The translations under genes and the position numbers were made by a program. A stretch of 64,000 nucleotides of DNA, taken from positions 37,996,733 to 38,060,732 of the forward strand of contig NC_092351.1 of the NCBI RefSeq assembly GCF_963676685.1, read 5' to 3'. Source of the DNA: Mytilus edulis (taxonomy: Eukaryota > Mollusca > Bivalvia > Mytilida > Mytilidae). Below the pieces are notes generated by a model. The model was not told where the DNA came from. It searched no databases and saw only the letters and a program-made list of their open reading frames with translations. Positions 50,656 to 63,439 of this stretch are shown here, piece by piece (within the stretch, counting starts at the first letter, position 1; each line of letters begins with the position of its first letter).

Positions 50656-50955
50656 GTGTTTTGGAAAGAATCATTAACTTAAAGTTCATGTTAATATATG
50701 AAATGAAAACACTCGCAGTTTATTTTCAAAGTAATAACCCAAACCCAAGGCCAATACGGCCTTGAAAAACTGACCAATCGACTCAATGAACTACAATGCA
50801 TTGTGGGCTAATACGAGTTTACTTCTACTTGAAAACACGTGGAATTAATTGGAAAACTGTCAACTAATATAGTGTCTGGGACTCTTAAAATCTTTTTTTT
50901 TTATCTGCGAATATGTTTATTGTAAAATTAATAACATAATTTTCAATTTGCATAC

Positions 50956-51291
50956 TCAGATTAAAAATATATAATTTACGGGCTTCACGATTCGACTTTC
51001 TTTTTCCCCATGCAAAAGTAGTTCAACAGGTTGTTCCATTGTTATGCGTTGTCCTTGTGCAATTATGTCACGGCGTGAAAAAGTAAAATTGTAGATGAAT
51101 TGACCACTGTCTAGTATGAAAATTGCTTTAGCTCTTGTAAGCCTGTGTAGTTTCATTCCAAAACATGTCTGCCTCGAAAAACATGACAACTGGCACTTAA
51201 ACATTGCTACCTGTACTAGATGTGTAAACTCTTTCATCAGGACAAGTAAGAGCACCGCAATATCCAGTATGCTAAACATAAGTGTTATCAA
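50956..51291 (-). other. Unassigned 111-codon open frame
   Basis: Largest unassigned open frame in this interval, with an ATG at 51291 and a hydrophobic start (FSILDIAVLLLVLMKEF). Four cysteines cluster in KCQLSCFSRQTCFGMK. The opposite strand also has an open frame (51116-51325) with a signal-peptide-like start (MKIALALVSLCSF). Only one, if either, can be real; I recognise neither. Confidence 0.2.
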
Positions 51292-51509
51292 AGCGGACGT
51301 AAATAGCTTAAAATACTTTGTCTAGTTTCATCCATCGACAATGTACGTCTGTTGATAATTTTACCTCAAAATATACCTCAAAGGTATTCTTATCCTTCGG
51401 CTGATGTCATATTGACGCATTCACAATATCTCCAATTATTTAAATCCCCTGGATCTTAGTGGTTTCATATAACCTATTAGTTTTTTTCTAAACGTGCCTT
51501 GTATATAGA

Positions 51510-52270
51510 AATAAGAAGATGAGGTAAATGTATGAGTGTCAAATGAGACATCTTTCCATACAAGACACGATCGTGTAAAATAAGCAATTTTAGGTTCAAT
51601 GCTGAAAAGTAAGCTATAAAAGGACCCAAAATAACACATGTAAAACAATAAAAAAAAATACAACAAAAAACATTGGCTTTAACATACAAAAGAAGAAGAA
51701 GTATATCCAATAAATAAAAGAAATATAATAGCTCTTTTCACAAAATATATCAATACTACTACCTTGTCGTACATAAAGTAGACAACATCATTAATGGTTT
51801 GAATAAGGTTTAGGTAATGTACGAGTCCGTTATAAAAATCCAATGTCTCCATTTGAAAAAATCGAGCTTTCAAAAACGAAAAACAAAACTAAACTACAGT
51901 TGCTGCTTCTGTACCATCAGATCAAAATGACCAGTTTGAAAGCCCAAATACAGAAATATGTCGAAAATCAATTATACTATAAACTACAATTTCGTTGAAC
52001 TATGATGGATGATATAGGTTTTGTGTATGTTATGTACCTTTTAAATTCTCAAAATGAAAATATCACTAAAGTGTTCTACAGACGTTAGTAAATATATTTT
52101 ATAATGGACAATATAACTTTCCGAAAGATGGTTATACACAAAAATAAGGATATGTGGTATGATTGCCCAATTAAGCTCAAATGAAGTGGATGCAAGTAGT
52201 GATAGGCACCTGTAATGCCTTTAACAATGAGAAATACCGATACCAAATAATCGGCTATAATTCACCCCGA
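51510..52270 (-). repeat. Two degraded SINE-like tail repeats (51515-51650, 52143-52270)
   Basis: First: AAGAAGATGAGG, TATGAGTGTCAAATGAGAC, AAGCTATAAAAGGACCC. Second: GGATATGTGGTATGATTGCC, CCTTTAACAATGAGAAATACC, TCGGCTATAATTCACCCCG. The sequence between them is unassigned. Confidence 0.5.
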
Positions 52271-53554
52271 TTGATAAATATTCCTTGTTGTTCAAAACAA
52301 AAATATAAACACATTCTTTTTCTCGATTTAAATTACTTTTTAATCATAAAAGATAGTACAATATCATATAATAAATTTTGTAAAATCTTAGAAAGTTTAG
52401 TAATCTCATCAGATCTTTGGGAAAACTCTAAGTCGTCGGCTTTTTACGAGCTAGGATCCAAAGTTTTCTTTTACTATCTATAAATACCAGCTATATAGTT
52501 GCTGAACCCTATGAATTTTAGCACCGGCTATTATCGACGGCTAACTTTACACTAGTAAGTTTTTCTGATCGGTAATTGTATTTTTACCTGTTGTTTCGCT
52601 GCTGTCTGGTGGACTTACACCTGAAATCTCCGTGTCATCATCAAACATATTATGGCTGTACATCGGGTAATTTAAACACTTGTTTCTTCGCATAGAAACA
52701 GCTTTTCGTTTATCTGAGCATGGAACGAATACTTTATATCACGAACTATAAGTGTGGACACAACAAATGAAAAACTTATATTCTCAATCCTGCATTGCAT
52801 GAAAAAATGTATTGTATTTCAGTACTGTAAATAACACGCTTGTTTGGTTGATTACAAGAAGCTTATATTATCTTTTTGTTTTTGATTTTTTTGGAGGATT
52901 TATGATCAAATTGGGACAAAAAGGGTGCAAAATTAGTACCCTATTTAGTGTCTACTTTTGACAGAATTGCGCTGCTGTTAATTTAATTTCTCATGGAATA
53001 AACATACTACTAGTACTGTAAATAATTAATAGATGCACCTGCAGATCTTTAAGTTGGCATGAGAATACACTTACAGAACAACAATACATTTATAAAGAAA
53101 AAAGGGTAAATCGATCGCAACTTCCGGTTTCTTGAAAGAATTAGGAACACATGCCCAGATCGTATAACATATATCTTTCAAATACTCTTTTAAATGTATA
53201 ATCTCTTAGTTTAGAATCTGTTGTTATCAATATTTGTGTGTTTGTGTACTAGATCGTTCACACTAATTATCCTATTCGCGTCAATATTTATTAAGCTAAC
53301 AAAACAGAACTGAAGACAGACCTGAACGAGGTGTCAAGGTTATACGACATATATACATTGTGTTCACTATTCAGTTTGTTACTATAGACATACGCAGTGA
53401 ATTGTTCTTAGAAATGTTTGACGATATAAAAAAAGTAAAAAGATATATCATGACATCTGTTGTCTAATGTTCAATGAAAACAATCCAAAAGAAAAAAACC
53501 CAAACATAATCGAAAATAAAATTCGAAAACAAAATTCACAAGTATATTGATATA
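52271..53554. other. Intergenic, no gene recognised
   Basis: AT-rich; the open frame at 52181-52483 overlaps the degraded repeat and has no domain. Nothing else seen. Confidence 0.3.
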
Positions 53555-53745
53555 AAAAAGAAGATGTGGTATGATTGCCAATGAGACAACTATCCACAAA
53601 AGACCAAAATGACACAAACATTAAAAATTATAGGTCACCGTACGGCCGTCAACAATGAGCAAAGCCCATACCGCATATAGTCAGCTATAAAAGGCCCCGA
53701 TAAGACAATGTAAAACAATTAAAAAACAAAGTCCATCTTTAGCCA
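53555..53745 (-). repeat. SINE-like tail repeat
   Basis: AAAGAAGATGTGGTATGATTG, GACAACTATCCACAAAAG, ACGGCCGTCAACAATGAGC, GTCAGCTATAAAAGGCCCCG. Confidence 0.75.
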
Positions 53746-53864
53746 ATTATTGTCTATTCTTAAAACCATCTCACATCATTCGCTGTGATTCATTAAATAG
53801 GCGAAGCAAGTTGGTGATAAATATTGTTGATTTTTGTATTTCTCTGTCCTAAATGTTCTTGCAT

Positions 53865-54205
53865 TTATTTGTTCTGTACTCCTGTTATATAATGTCATCA
53901 TTTAAGTGATATATTCAACATTGCGATAAAAGTTCGAGGTTTTGCTAGCTACAAAACTAGGGTCAACCATCGTGTTCTCTAATAACTTCCTGTACCAAGT
54001 CAGAAACATGTCAGTTTATATCTTATAGTTCGTTTCTGAGTGTGTTGCATTGTCGTTTGGTTTTGTTGTTGCACTTCAGTGTTTCTGTTGTTTTCTTGTT
54101 AAAGTTTATGTGTTTCCATCGATTTTGGTTTGTTGCCGGATTTGTTTTCGATTTGTGACTTTTGAACAGCGGTATACATGTACTTCTGTTGCCTTTATTA
54201 AAATA
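53865..54205 (+). repeat. Dispersed repeat ending CAGCGGTATAC...CTGTTGCCTTTATT
   Basis: TGTTCTTGCATTTATTTGTTC at the left, AAAAGTTCGAGGTTTTGCTAGC in the middle, TTTTGAACAGCGGTATAC at the right. Most similar to 60957-61290. Confidence 0.7.
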
Positions 54206-54444
54206 TGTAAAATATCACGAATTTGATACTCATCAAAAATGTCTTCGGGGTCACACGAAGTAACATAGAGATCTATTAAAACACATATTTAGAATTAAGT
54301 AAGGCAAATTCAAGTTCAAGTCTCAAATTTATAGAGGACTGGGAAAACACAATAGAATATTCAATATTCAAGCAAATCCAAAATCGTATACCCTTACAAC
54401 AACCGTCCTTGCGCTTTACTTTGTTGTCGATGGCTAATATATTG

Positions 54445-54745
54445 GAAATAAAATTGAGAATAGAAATGGGGAATGTGCCAAAGAGACAACAACCCGACCA
54501 TAGAACAGCCAACAGCAGAAGGTCACCAACAGGTCTTCAATGCAATGAGAAATTCCCGCACCTGGAGGCGTCCTTTAGCTGGACCCTAAGCAAATATATA
54601 GTAGTTCAGTGATAAAGAACACCATACTAAACTCCAAATTGTACACTAGAAGCTAAAAGTTAAAATAATACAAGACTAAAAAAGGCCAGCGACTCCTGAT
54701 TTGGTACAGTCCCAAAAATGCGGCGGGGTTAAATATGTTTACAAA
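54445..54745 (-). mobile_element. Solo 3' tail of RYIDDVLS retroelement
   Basis: GAGAATAGAAATGGGGAATG, AAAGAGACAACAACCCGACC, CACCAACAGGTCTTCAATG, CCGCACCTGGAGGCGTCC, AAAAATGCGGCGGGGTTAAA. It lies about 170 bp downstream of the fem-1-like stop codon. Confidence 0.8.
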
Positions 54746-54914
54746 AAGCATACAATTTCCTGCTCATTTCATTATTTTATTACCAAATATATCACGAAAA
54801 TTATACGAACTTTGACCTCTTTAACATGTTCCAGCTGTCCCTATTATCAATATTCAATATTTCTAACGAGCCAAACAACATTTCATTTCTGGTTTTGCTT
54901 TATAATGTCATATT

Positions 54915-57900
54915 TTATTTTTTGTCATTTTGGTGGCTATATTTTATACTGCATAGTAAGGCAGTTAGACCATCTTTGTCCGATCTGTTTGTGTCTATTC
55001 CACACTCGAGCAAAACTTTAACAACGTCAAGTGAAGGAATTTGAGAAAAATACGTATCATCAACAGTTCCTGTTTGTGGATCTACGGCCAAATGTAATAA
55101 CGACTCTCCATCATAAGTTGTCGTATTCAATCTTACTAGTTCATGTATTATTTTCAAAAAATCATTCTGTTCATATGGATCTCTCTCTAAACATCGGAAA
55201 ACATTTATTATGTGTATAATGGACTGAAGCAGGTATTTATAGTTGTTGATTGTTTGTATATTGACTGGACGTATGGATAAAATGGCTTCACAACTAAAAA
55301 TATGATCTTTAAACATCGATATGACTTCAATGACATCTTTTGTCTGTACCTTAAAAAAATTAAAAAGGAGTTTCATTGTTTAGCTCAATTATAAAATTGT
55401 CAGGACTTTCAATTGCACATTATACCCATTTTGAAAAAAAAAGTTCTGACAAAGTAGATCACAAAAAAAATATAAAGGGACCAAAGTGTTCTTATTCAAC
55501 TCTCATATAAATGATAATTTTAAAAATAAATATTTGTTGATGATAGCCTGTCATCTTAAACTTATATTTCTGTACGTGCTTGAATCTCAGTGAATTTCAA
55601 TAAAGGAGATTACTAAAATTATAAGCTTGCTCCCTTATTATGACACATTGGGACGACTGAAAACTAGAGTCTACATATATGACATGACATGTCCGCGTCG
55701 AATTAGGACAATGGTAACATGGTACAGTATATGCATAACGATAGTGATCTAAGAGCTGAATGCAGCCGCTGCAATGTTTGTTTTACATAGAAACCAATTA
55801 ACCGGTAACAGGTAAGGGACGACATAAAAAAATCAATGAAGGATAACATACTTATTTCAAATTTGGGATTGGGGTCAAATTGCAGCAAGTTTTGTATAAA
55901 CTGACATCGATTTTACAAATATCCTTATTGATCAATAAATTTTACCCAAATTAAGTTAAGAGGGGGGATAGGGGGTCAATGAAAAAACTATATGAATTAA
56001 GTTTTTTTTTATCCTTCATTGAACTTTTAATGTGGTCCCTAATATAGGTGATTATTTAGTGAAGATGGATAAGACGATTACTTATGAAGTGCTCATTTAT
56101 AGAATAACAAAATGTTCACGGTAAAAATTAGCATTGCCAAAATAAATGATATCAAGATAGTCTCTATAAATTGTATCTTTTTAAATTTATGTGAGTATTC
56201 ATAAACTTTACCCGATTTTTTTCCGTACCAATACGTGCTGAATAATTGATATGGTAATGCTCGGAATCATAATATCGCGTATAGGAATTAAAAATTATTA
56301 TAAAAGAGGGACAAAGATACCCAAGGGACAGTCACACTCGTAAATCTAAAACAAACTGACAACGCCATGGCTAAAAATGAAAAAGACAAACAGAAAAACA
56401 ATAGTACACATGACACAACATAGAAAACTAAAGAATAAACAACACGAACCCCACCAAAAACTAGGGGTGATCTCAGGTGCTCCGGAAGGGTAAGCAGATC
56501 CTGCTCCACATGCGGCACCCGTCGTGTTGCTTATGTGATTACAAATCCGGTAAATAGTCTAATTCGGTAGGTCAAATTCATGAAAGGGAAGGGGATAATG
56601 TATAATGTATAATGTATACTACGGTTTTCCAAGCTTGTTTGTAACATAAAAGTAAGAATCCGTGATACTTAACAAAAGCCTACATTCAGAATATATTATT
56701 TAGACGTCTCCCATTCGGCAAGGCTGTTTGAAATTATTTAAAGCAGTATAGTATATGTGTAGAATTTCATGCTGTACATATCCAAAGCAAAGTTATATCA
56801 CACAATTACCTTTTCGTTTGCATTTTGATCTTCAAATGCGATTTGCATTTCACAAAATATATTTGCAAGAGAAGTTGCTGCATTCACTGTATCGTTCTCT
56901 AAAAACTGTTTTCTACTTATTTCAATGCTATAGGCGTATTTCCATAATTCAACACACCTTTGGAACAGTTTAGTATCTGCATATACTGCACCACGATATC
57001 GTATTTTGTAAATAGTGTCTTCGTGATCCTCTCCAAGAATTCGTCTATATTTAAGTAATGCCTGCATATAGAGTATATGCTCATCTTTTATGTGTTTAAG
57101 TTCTTTGGCTGATGTTATTTCCGTCGTATCAGCAAAGGCAGATTTTGACAGGAAATTTACGGAAGTTTGAGACTTATTCATTGAATTTACTGAAAATTCG
57201 AGACGCATTCCGAGAGCCTTCATCCAGAATTTACGTGCCTTTTCAATATCTGTATCAACATGGTGACATCCTAGTAGTTCGTATGAATCGACGAGCTCTA
57301 TCTCAGTACCACACTTTTTCTTTATAAAAGCCTCAACAACGAAATCATGTCCGTTATATGCAGCCAAATCTAGTGCAGTTCTGTCAGTTTTATTTCGTAT
57401 GGTGTAATCAGCATTATTGGTCAGTAGAATCCTAACACTGTTAACATGACCTTCTTTAGCAGCATAATGAAGGGCAGTCCAGCCATTTCTGTCAGCTGAG
57501 TTAACTTCCACACCCTTTGCAATTAAGAATTCAACAATTTCTGAGCATCTGATGGAATTCATCAAGCATGTTCCACCGTATATATTAGTTTTCGAAAGGT
57601 TTCCTCCGTTTTCAACTAAAAATTCAACCATAAGCTGATGGTTCATAAAACATGCACAACGAACTGGAGTTGATTCTGTGTCAGAACAATCATTCACGTC
57701 TGCACCATAAAATAACAGCAAACTTGCAATATCCACTCTCCCGGATTCCGCTGCGCACCAAATTGGTGGAACTTTATGTTGGTTATCCTTTTCGTCTATG
57801 AAAATTCCTCTCTGGTTGATATCAGCCTCACAGTTTTTAAGAAGATACTCAACAATGTCTTTGTGTCCTAACGTAACAGCCGCGCACAACGCTGTATTTT

Positions 57901-58144
57901 GATTCACCTTAAAGGAAACGATCTGTTTACGAACCTCCGCCGATAGCAGACATAACGTAGAAACAACCTTAGTAGCATTGTTTTCTTTAATACAGAAAAG
58001 AATGATTTTCGCTTGAGTTTCGAAGTCGTTTTTTGGTTCACTGTTTGCTGACATGTTAACACAAAATTGAAATGCTGCTGTGTCCGTTTTATTTATTCCA
58101 CCTTGTTTATAATTACCTTTTAGTAACATAGATTGATAGAACAT
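54915..58144 (-). CDS. fem-1-like ankyrin repeat protein, 2 exons, C-terminus shortened
   Basis: Exon 1 58144-56810 (start either M1 at 58144 or M31 at 58054, MSANSEPKND; I favour 58054 because the 30 extra residues have no fem-1 character), donor GGTAATTG, phase 0. Exon 2 55349-54915 (acceptor TTTTTTAAG; an alternative three bases after GTACAG would start at 55343), stop TAA. Predicted length about 559 or 589 aa. There are six N-terminal ankyrin repeats, ending NGWTALHYAAKEGHVNSVRI and RTALDLAAYNGHDFVVEAF; then the fem-1 middle region LLGCHHVDTDIEKARKFW, YRRILGEDHEDTIYKIRYRG and GAVYADTKLFQRCVELW; then SLLHLAVDPQTGTVDD and SLDVVKVLLECGIDTN. Fem-1 proteins are substrate receptors of CUL2-RING ubiquitin ligases that read C-terminal degrons through these ankyrins. 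The family continues for roughly 80-100 residues past this point (last ankyrins and conserved tail); here the frame stops about 20 residues after the final LLECG box. The gene could be a divergent paralogue, a truncated copy, or have a missed last exon. Confidence 0.85.
56290..56525. repeat. Dispersed repeat in the fem-1-like intron
   Basis: GGGACAAAGATACCCAAGGG, AACAAACTGACAACGCCATG, GGTGATCTCAGGTGCTCCGG and CTGCTCCACATGCGGCACCC. A degenerate relative is at 37690-37800. The reversed open frame 56288-56518 is not a gene. Confidence 0.55.
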
Positions 58145-60955
58145 TCCATTCTACGTGCCATTCCAAGGATGTGTTACACAAAATGTCCTCGTTGAATATT
58201 TTTTTATTTACATTATACCTATAAATACATGGGAATGAACATAGCCGAATATTTAAACATCCGGGTCCCAATCAAATATACTGACATATATACTGTTATC
58301 GATTACTGAGTAAATGTATATATAGTAAGCTGTTAATCTTTAAATGACCTATGAATTGAAATATTTAGAAATAATGTATTTGAATATACATGATATTGTC
58401 TTCTCTTTAGTCGGGTTGTTGTCTTTTTGACATATTCCACATTTATATTCTCAATTTTATCATTTATCTACAAATTGAGCAAAATATACAACATGCAGTG
58501 AAACTATTCTCACAAAAAAGAGGACCGCAGAATAAAAGCGGTGTTTTCCTCCGTTGTGGAAACTATTCATTATGTTAAAATCATAGGCATCAGAGACAGC
58601 GTGTCGATGATTTCCTATGTCCATATTTTATATTTTACTGTTATTTTTAAGCATAATTCAAACAGGCTATTATTGATAAGATTATACCCTACTGTGACTA
58701 TTCACTTGGATTCGTGAACATTTATCTACTCTGGGTGCATCAATACAGTGTTGTATTATATACACAAAAGCAGAAAAATCAAATCCTATTCGATCTGATC
58801 TTCCTCTCAGTCGAAATTAAAGCTGATATTGATATGAGTGTATTTTGTTGTTATAAGTTCAATACATGCTATAAAGGTTTATTCAGGCGACCAACTAATC
58901 AGCAGCCCAACAAAACATGTATCTTTTATTGAACGGCGCAGATAAACCGGCAATTTATAACGGAAAGATAAAATGGCTTGTCAACTTGTTTATATCGTCG
59001 CGGGACTTTTGCGTTTTTTTATAGGACTTTTGCGCTTTTTAGAATAGAGTCCTTGTGCATTTTTACATGATATTTCAGCTTTCTGTTTTATAGGGAAAAC
59101 TAATTTCGAAAAGTCTATGGGAAGTTTAAAAATGTAATATTATTCAGTACGTACTGTTGATAAAAAAACCAGAAATACTATTTTTGTCCTTAACTGAAGT
59201 ATACAAAGTTCGAGATATCAAAATAAATTTCACGAGGAGGTAAACATTAGTAATTGAATTAACTCTAAGACAAATGTTCTTAATGATCAGCAATTCCAAT
59301 TAAATAGAACTTGGTGGTAATCAAGTTTAATCATTCCACTTGTTTCCTTATTGGATATCTTTTTATTTTTATCTTGCCCTTCCCTGTGTATACGTTTTGA
59401 GCCTTTGAGTACCCAAATCATCACTTCATTCCTAGAAAAGCCATTGATCAGCATTCCGATGTTATCATTAATGACAGGATCTGTGCAATAGTTAACTATG
59501 CTGGATTATAGGTGTCCTCGTTTGAAGATTGTTATCAATCTTTCAACTTGATACATTGCAGCACGTTTGAAACTATTCCATAATTCTATGGTTGAAAGTC
59601 AATTATGTGGCTGGTTCCGCTGATTTTCCGAGAAATTATACAAAACAAAGATATGAAGTAAAATGTATATGTTAATAAAGACTTTGAACTGTAAAGTATG
59701 GGCAGTTAAAACGGAAACTTTCAGGATTCTTGAGAAGCCAAATTTGTGCTAAAAGGCAATTTTTTTCTTGAAATGTAATATTGCGGATAATTATGTCATT
59801 CTATATGCTTTAATATAAGATTTTTAAAAGACAGTGTTGCGGTGTATATGACAATGAAACAACCAATCGACGAATTAAAAAAATATAACTACGACAGAAT
59901 GAAGTCTTAAAAAAACAGGTATTCTGTAAAATAATACTTCTTTAAAAACAAGTCAGTGCAGATAAATTCAGTATAAGAATAAAAAGAAGAATACTTCAAG
60001 AATCCAATTATGGACCCTTGCGGGTTTTAAATTTCCTACAATGATTACAATGATTTATTTATAGCAATGAAATAAAAATAAGATAAAATACAACACAAAC
60101 CAAGAGACCACTGAACAGCTATTGTTTACACATGGAATTGAAAGTGATATGGTAGAAAATCAATTAATATGTTAGAATTATTCCCCTTTAAACAGTATCT
60201 AATAATCTCTCAAGATATGGTGTTAATAGCTGCATAGAAAGCAGCCCTAACTGATTAAATATAAGGGCAGGATAGTTTTCTCCGATGTACATATAGCAAT
60301 CAATTACCAGATATTTATGGATATGATATTAAATTGCAAAAAATGGATAAGCTTCTTAAACATTTGAACGCAGTTTAAGAATGCATTTATCAGGCTTTAA
60401 CATATATCTAGATGAACTATGTATACACAAAAATAAATTAATGTGTATTTTATTAATGTTTTGAATTCAAAATATATATAGATAAACTAAAAGAGATTAA
60501 GCCCTTTACATGCTTCCAGACGTATATGCTTATCTTCAGTGGTAATATATATCAAATTGAATTTCTGGTTTACGGAAGACTGTTATTTTTTGGAAAGACA
60601 TAAGGAGACAAGATAAAAACATATCATGGAGCATACCGTACATGTATCATACAATCAATTCCTTTGAAATGTATCAAAGTAGCTTTTCTGGACAATAGAC
60701 ACTTTGTTATAATTTACACATGAACAAAATGCACTTATACAGTAGACAATCGACACAACGTTTTCCTAACCACTTTGACAAGCACAAAAATGAATGCTGA
60801 AGACTGTGAACACCATTTTTTTTCTCAGGGGCATGATTCAATTTTGAATTTAGGAAATTATTATGCAAATGCATTCTGACGTCAAAATTATAGTGGTCTC
60901 GACCTGTTCTAACAACCAACATATTAGTAATACATGCATACATTTCACTTGCTAT
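58145..60955. other. Upstream of the fem-1-like gene; mostly unassigned
   Basis: A short tail of the RYIDDVLS element lies at 58408-58462 (TCGGGTTGTTGTC, CATATTCCACATTTATATTC). The remainder shows no exon, RNA gene or repeat that I can support. The phrase GGGACTTTTGCG/AGGACTTTTGCGC is repeated at 59000-59035. Confidence 0.35.
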
Positions 60956-60956
60956 C

Positions 60957-61292
60957 TGAATGTTCTTGCATTTATTTGTACTGTTGTTCTTGTCGTGTAG
61001 TGTTGTCATTTTAGTGTTATATTTAACAAAAAGCGCGAGGTTGGTTAGCCACGAAACCAGATTCAACCCACCATTTTTTTCAGGAAAATGGCATTTGTTA
61101 TCTCATAGTTCGTTTCTGTGTGTGTTTTATTGTGTGTTTTTTTTAATTGTACTTCAGAGTTTCTGTTGTGTCGATGTTTTCCTCTTAAAGTTGATGTTTC
61201 TCCCTCGGTTTAAGTTTGTGACCCGGATTTGTTTTCCCATCAATTGATTTATGACTTTCGAAAAGCAGTATACTACTGTTGCCTTTATATAT
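60957..61292 (+). repeat. Dispersed repeat ending AAGCAGTATACTACTGTTGCC
   Basis: TGTTCTTGCATTTATTTGTAC, AAAGCGCGAGGTTGGTTAGC, TTCGTTTCTGTGTGTG, TCCCTCGGTTTAAGTTTGTG and the shared end. The open frames on both strands here come from the repeat. Confidence 0.7.
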
Positions 61293-61823
61293 AAAAGTTC
61301 AAACTTAAAATCTGAACGAAAAAGAAAGACGGACAAAATATGTACCCGCGTGCCTTATTTCATGAAGAGTTCCGATAGCCTAAACTTAATAGACTACAGA
61401 CGACACAGATCCAAATTACTTGTTACATGTGTAAACATACACTACATACAGACTCAACAATCCATTGTTTTCAGTTGAATTTAAAGGGAATATAAATAAT
61501 GCGATACTTATCTATTGTGCACACCTTAAGAATACTGTGTTGTAAATCACTTTATTCTAGTTTGAAAACTGTATTATAAGTCAAGTCAGGTGATCCAAAG
61601 GTTAAAGCTGTCCTGCCCTACGCGTAAATAGAAATTTTAATGGTTAACATTCTTAAATCTTTCTGGATACATGATTAATTTGATTAGTTACCATAAGGCC
61701 TTCAACTTGTTTTCAGTAACTACGAGAACTTTCAGGTTGTTACATTGTGAGATTAGTGCTTTTCTATAATATCTGCTGAGTTAAGGACTTTTTCAACTGC
61801 TTTTTATTGCTGTATATCTTTGA
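61293..61823. other. Intergenic, no gene recognised
   Basis: Unassigned sequence between two repeats. Confidence 0.3.
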
Positions 61824-61925
61824 TTGTTTTATACATCAAACATCAAACCTTTAGGTTTTCGTTTGAATCGGATTACATTCCTCAATTGGGGTCATATATT
61901 TGGCTTTATCAGTTTTTTTTATATG

Positions 61926-61970
61926 AGCGTCACTGATGAGTCTTATGAGACGATACTCGCGTCTGGCGTA
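61926..61970 (+). ncRNA. Hammerhead motif, degenerate core
   Basis: GCGTCA, CTGATGA, stem II GTC-TTATGA-GAC (loop shortened by one), then GATACTCGCGTC in place of GAAACGCGCGTC. The GAAA box is lost, so it is probably inactive; stem I TGGCGT is intact. Confidence 0.6.
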
Positions 61971-62091
61971 TTAAATTATAATCCTGGTACCTTTGATAAC
62001 TTTTTAAACCACTGGGTCGATGCCACTGAATTTGGGTCTTCAATGCTCTTCAAATTTGTACTTGTTTGGCTTTATAACTTGTTTTGATCTG

Positions 62092-62136
62092 AGCGTCACT
62101 GATGAGTCTTATGAGACGGAACGCGCGTCTGTCGTA
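62092..62136 (+). ncRNA. Hammerhead motif, nearly canonical
   Basis: GCGTCA, CTGATGA, GTC-TTATGA-GAC, then GGAAC before GCGCGTC, and TGTCGT closing stem I. The GAAA box reads GGAA, a core substitution that would be expected to reduce activity strongly. Confidence 0.6.
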
Positions 62137-62172
62137 TCAAATTATAATCCTGGTACCTTTAATAACTTTTTA

Positions 62173-63435
62173 TATAGCTAATTATAGAGTTGTACGGTAG
62201 TTTAACTTCTACGTCATTTTTTCTCTGATAAAGAGTTGTCTCATTTGAAATCATTCAATTTACGATACGGACATCTTCAGTTATATCTATTTGAAGATCT
62301 AACTTAACAAACTGTAAACCTTTCTATTAATTGAGTAATCATGGAGTAAGTAAGGCATCAGTTATTTGAATTTTGAATAGTTTAACGTTTTACGCTTTCG
62401 GACTGTCATTTCCGTTTTAGAAAATTCTTCGCTAGGCAGCATGGGATAACTACTAACAATTATAGATCATTCTGTAAATGGTATTGATAGTGTCATATTC
62501 ACACAAGATAATTGCTAATTGCTTTTATCTGTTTTTGTATATATTATTTAAAAGTTTGCCTCTGACATTTCCAACAATGTGTTTTTTGTAAGATTTTGTA
62601 ATTCATTGGGCGCATGTGCAGGTGATGCACCAAATCTTTTACACGCTAGCTCTTTTAAATTTCTCAATATTTTGATTGAAAAACATGCATTTCAAATTCA
62701 CTTCCGACAACATATTATTAAAATTCGTGTCCTTTCTTTATTATCATACATTCTAACATCAATTTACAGGTGTTCTACTTTATTTCGCATAAAGACATTT
62801 TCTATCTGAAAACCGTATTTAACAGTTTGTTTGTTTTACTAGTCATAAACAATTAATTTATTCGGGTATATTAATTTTCAGAAAATCGTATGCTTCTTAA
62901 ATCCAAGATACCAATACAAATACCAAGGCGTTTTCCGCTTAAGTTGATTGGTTTATCGATTACCTAACACACAAAGAAAACTATCCTACTTGAACAATGT
63001 TTTAAAACTAGCGAATGCTTAGCAAATTGAAGGATCAAATAACTTAAATTATCGATTACTGAACACTAAAAAAACTCTAATACTACCTGAACAATATCTT
63101 AAGACTATCGAATGCTTAGCAAATGGAAGAACTAACTACATCACTTTTAAGTATAAATTGCCAATTAATTTTAAGATAGTATCTCTATGCTCGGTGAACA
63201 TACATTCAATGGAGAATCTACAGTTTCTAGTTCCATTAATATTTTATTAATTCTTCCATTTGTGAAACGATCTATTCGTTATATGAACGTTGGATTGTTA
63301 TTAACATTTAGCTATTTGCCTTTTGACGAGCTCTCAGTTACTGCAAGTACTTGTACTTTGTCATTTGGTCTATGTTATGGCTTGTTTCATTAGCAATTTT
63401 ACCACACGGTCTTGTACTGAACTTCAATTGACTAT
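62173..63435. other. Intergenic; degraded SINE-like tail at 62190-62290, otherwise unassigned
   Basis: AAGAGTTGTCTCATTTGAAATC and GGACATCTTCAGTTATATC mark an old plus-strand tail of the TGTCTCATTGGCA family. A 57-60 bp phrase is duplicated near 63000-63125 (AACTATCCTACTTGAACAATG / AATACTACCTGAACAATATC with GACTATCGAATGCTTAGCAAA). No exon seen. Confidence 0.4.
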
Positions 63436-63439
63436 ATGC

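Larger units (their letters stand above)
61824..62172 (+). repeat. Hammerhead repeat, short subfamily A form, tandem dimer with 166-bp period
   Basis: CTGATGA occurs at 61933 and 62099, and both are followed by TTAAATTATAATCCTGGTACC-type ends (second ATCAAATTATAATCC). Between them the unit jumps from ACCACTGGGTCGATGCCACTG straight to AATTTGGGTCTTCAATGCTC: the nested-hairpin module and the TTTACAAAAC middle are missing, which accounts for the short period. Confidence 0.85.

Noticed and set aside
50956-51325. Overlapping open frames on both strands, one with a signal-peptide-like start
   Set aside because: No splice context, homologue or second exon could be identified for either strand; listed only as unassigned.
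60960-61247. 95-codon hydrophobic frame and 119-codon minus-strand frame nearby
   Set aside because: The first lies in the dispersed repeat at 60957-61292. The second starts in sequence of the same repeat and shows no domain.
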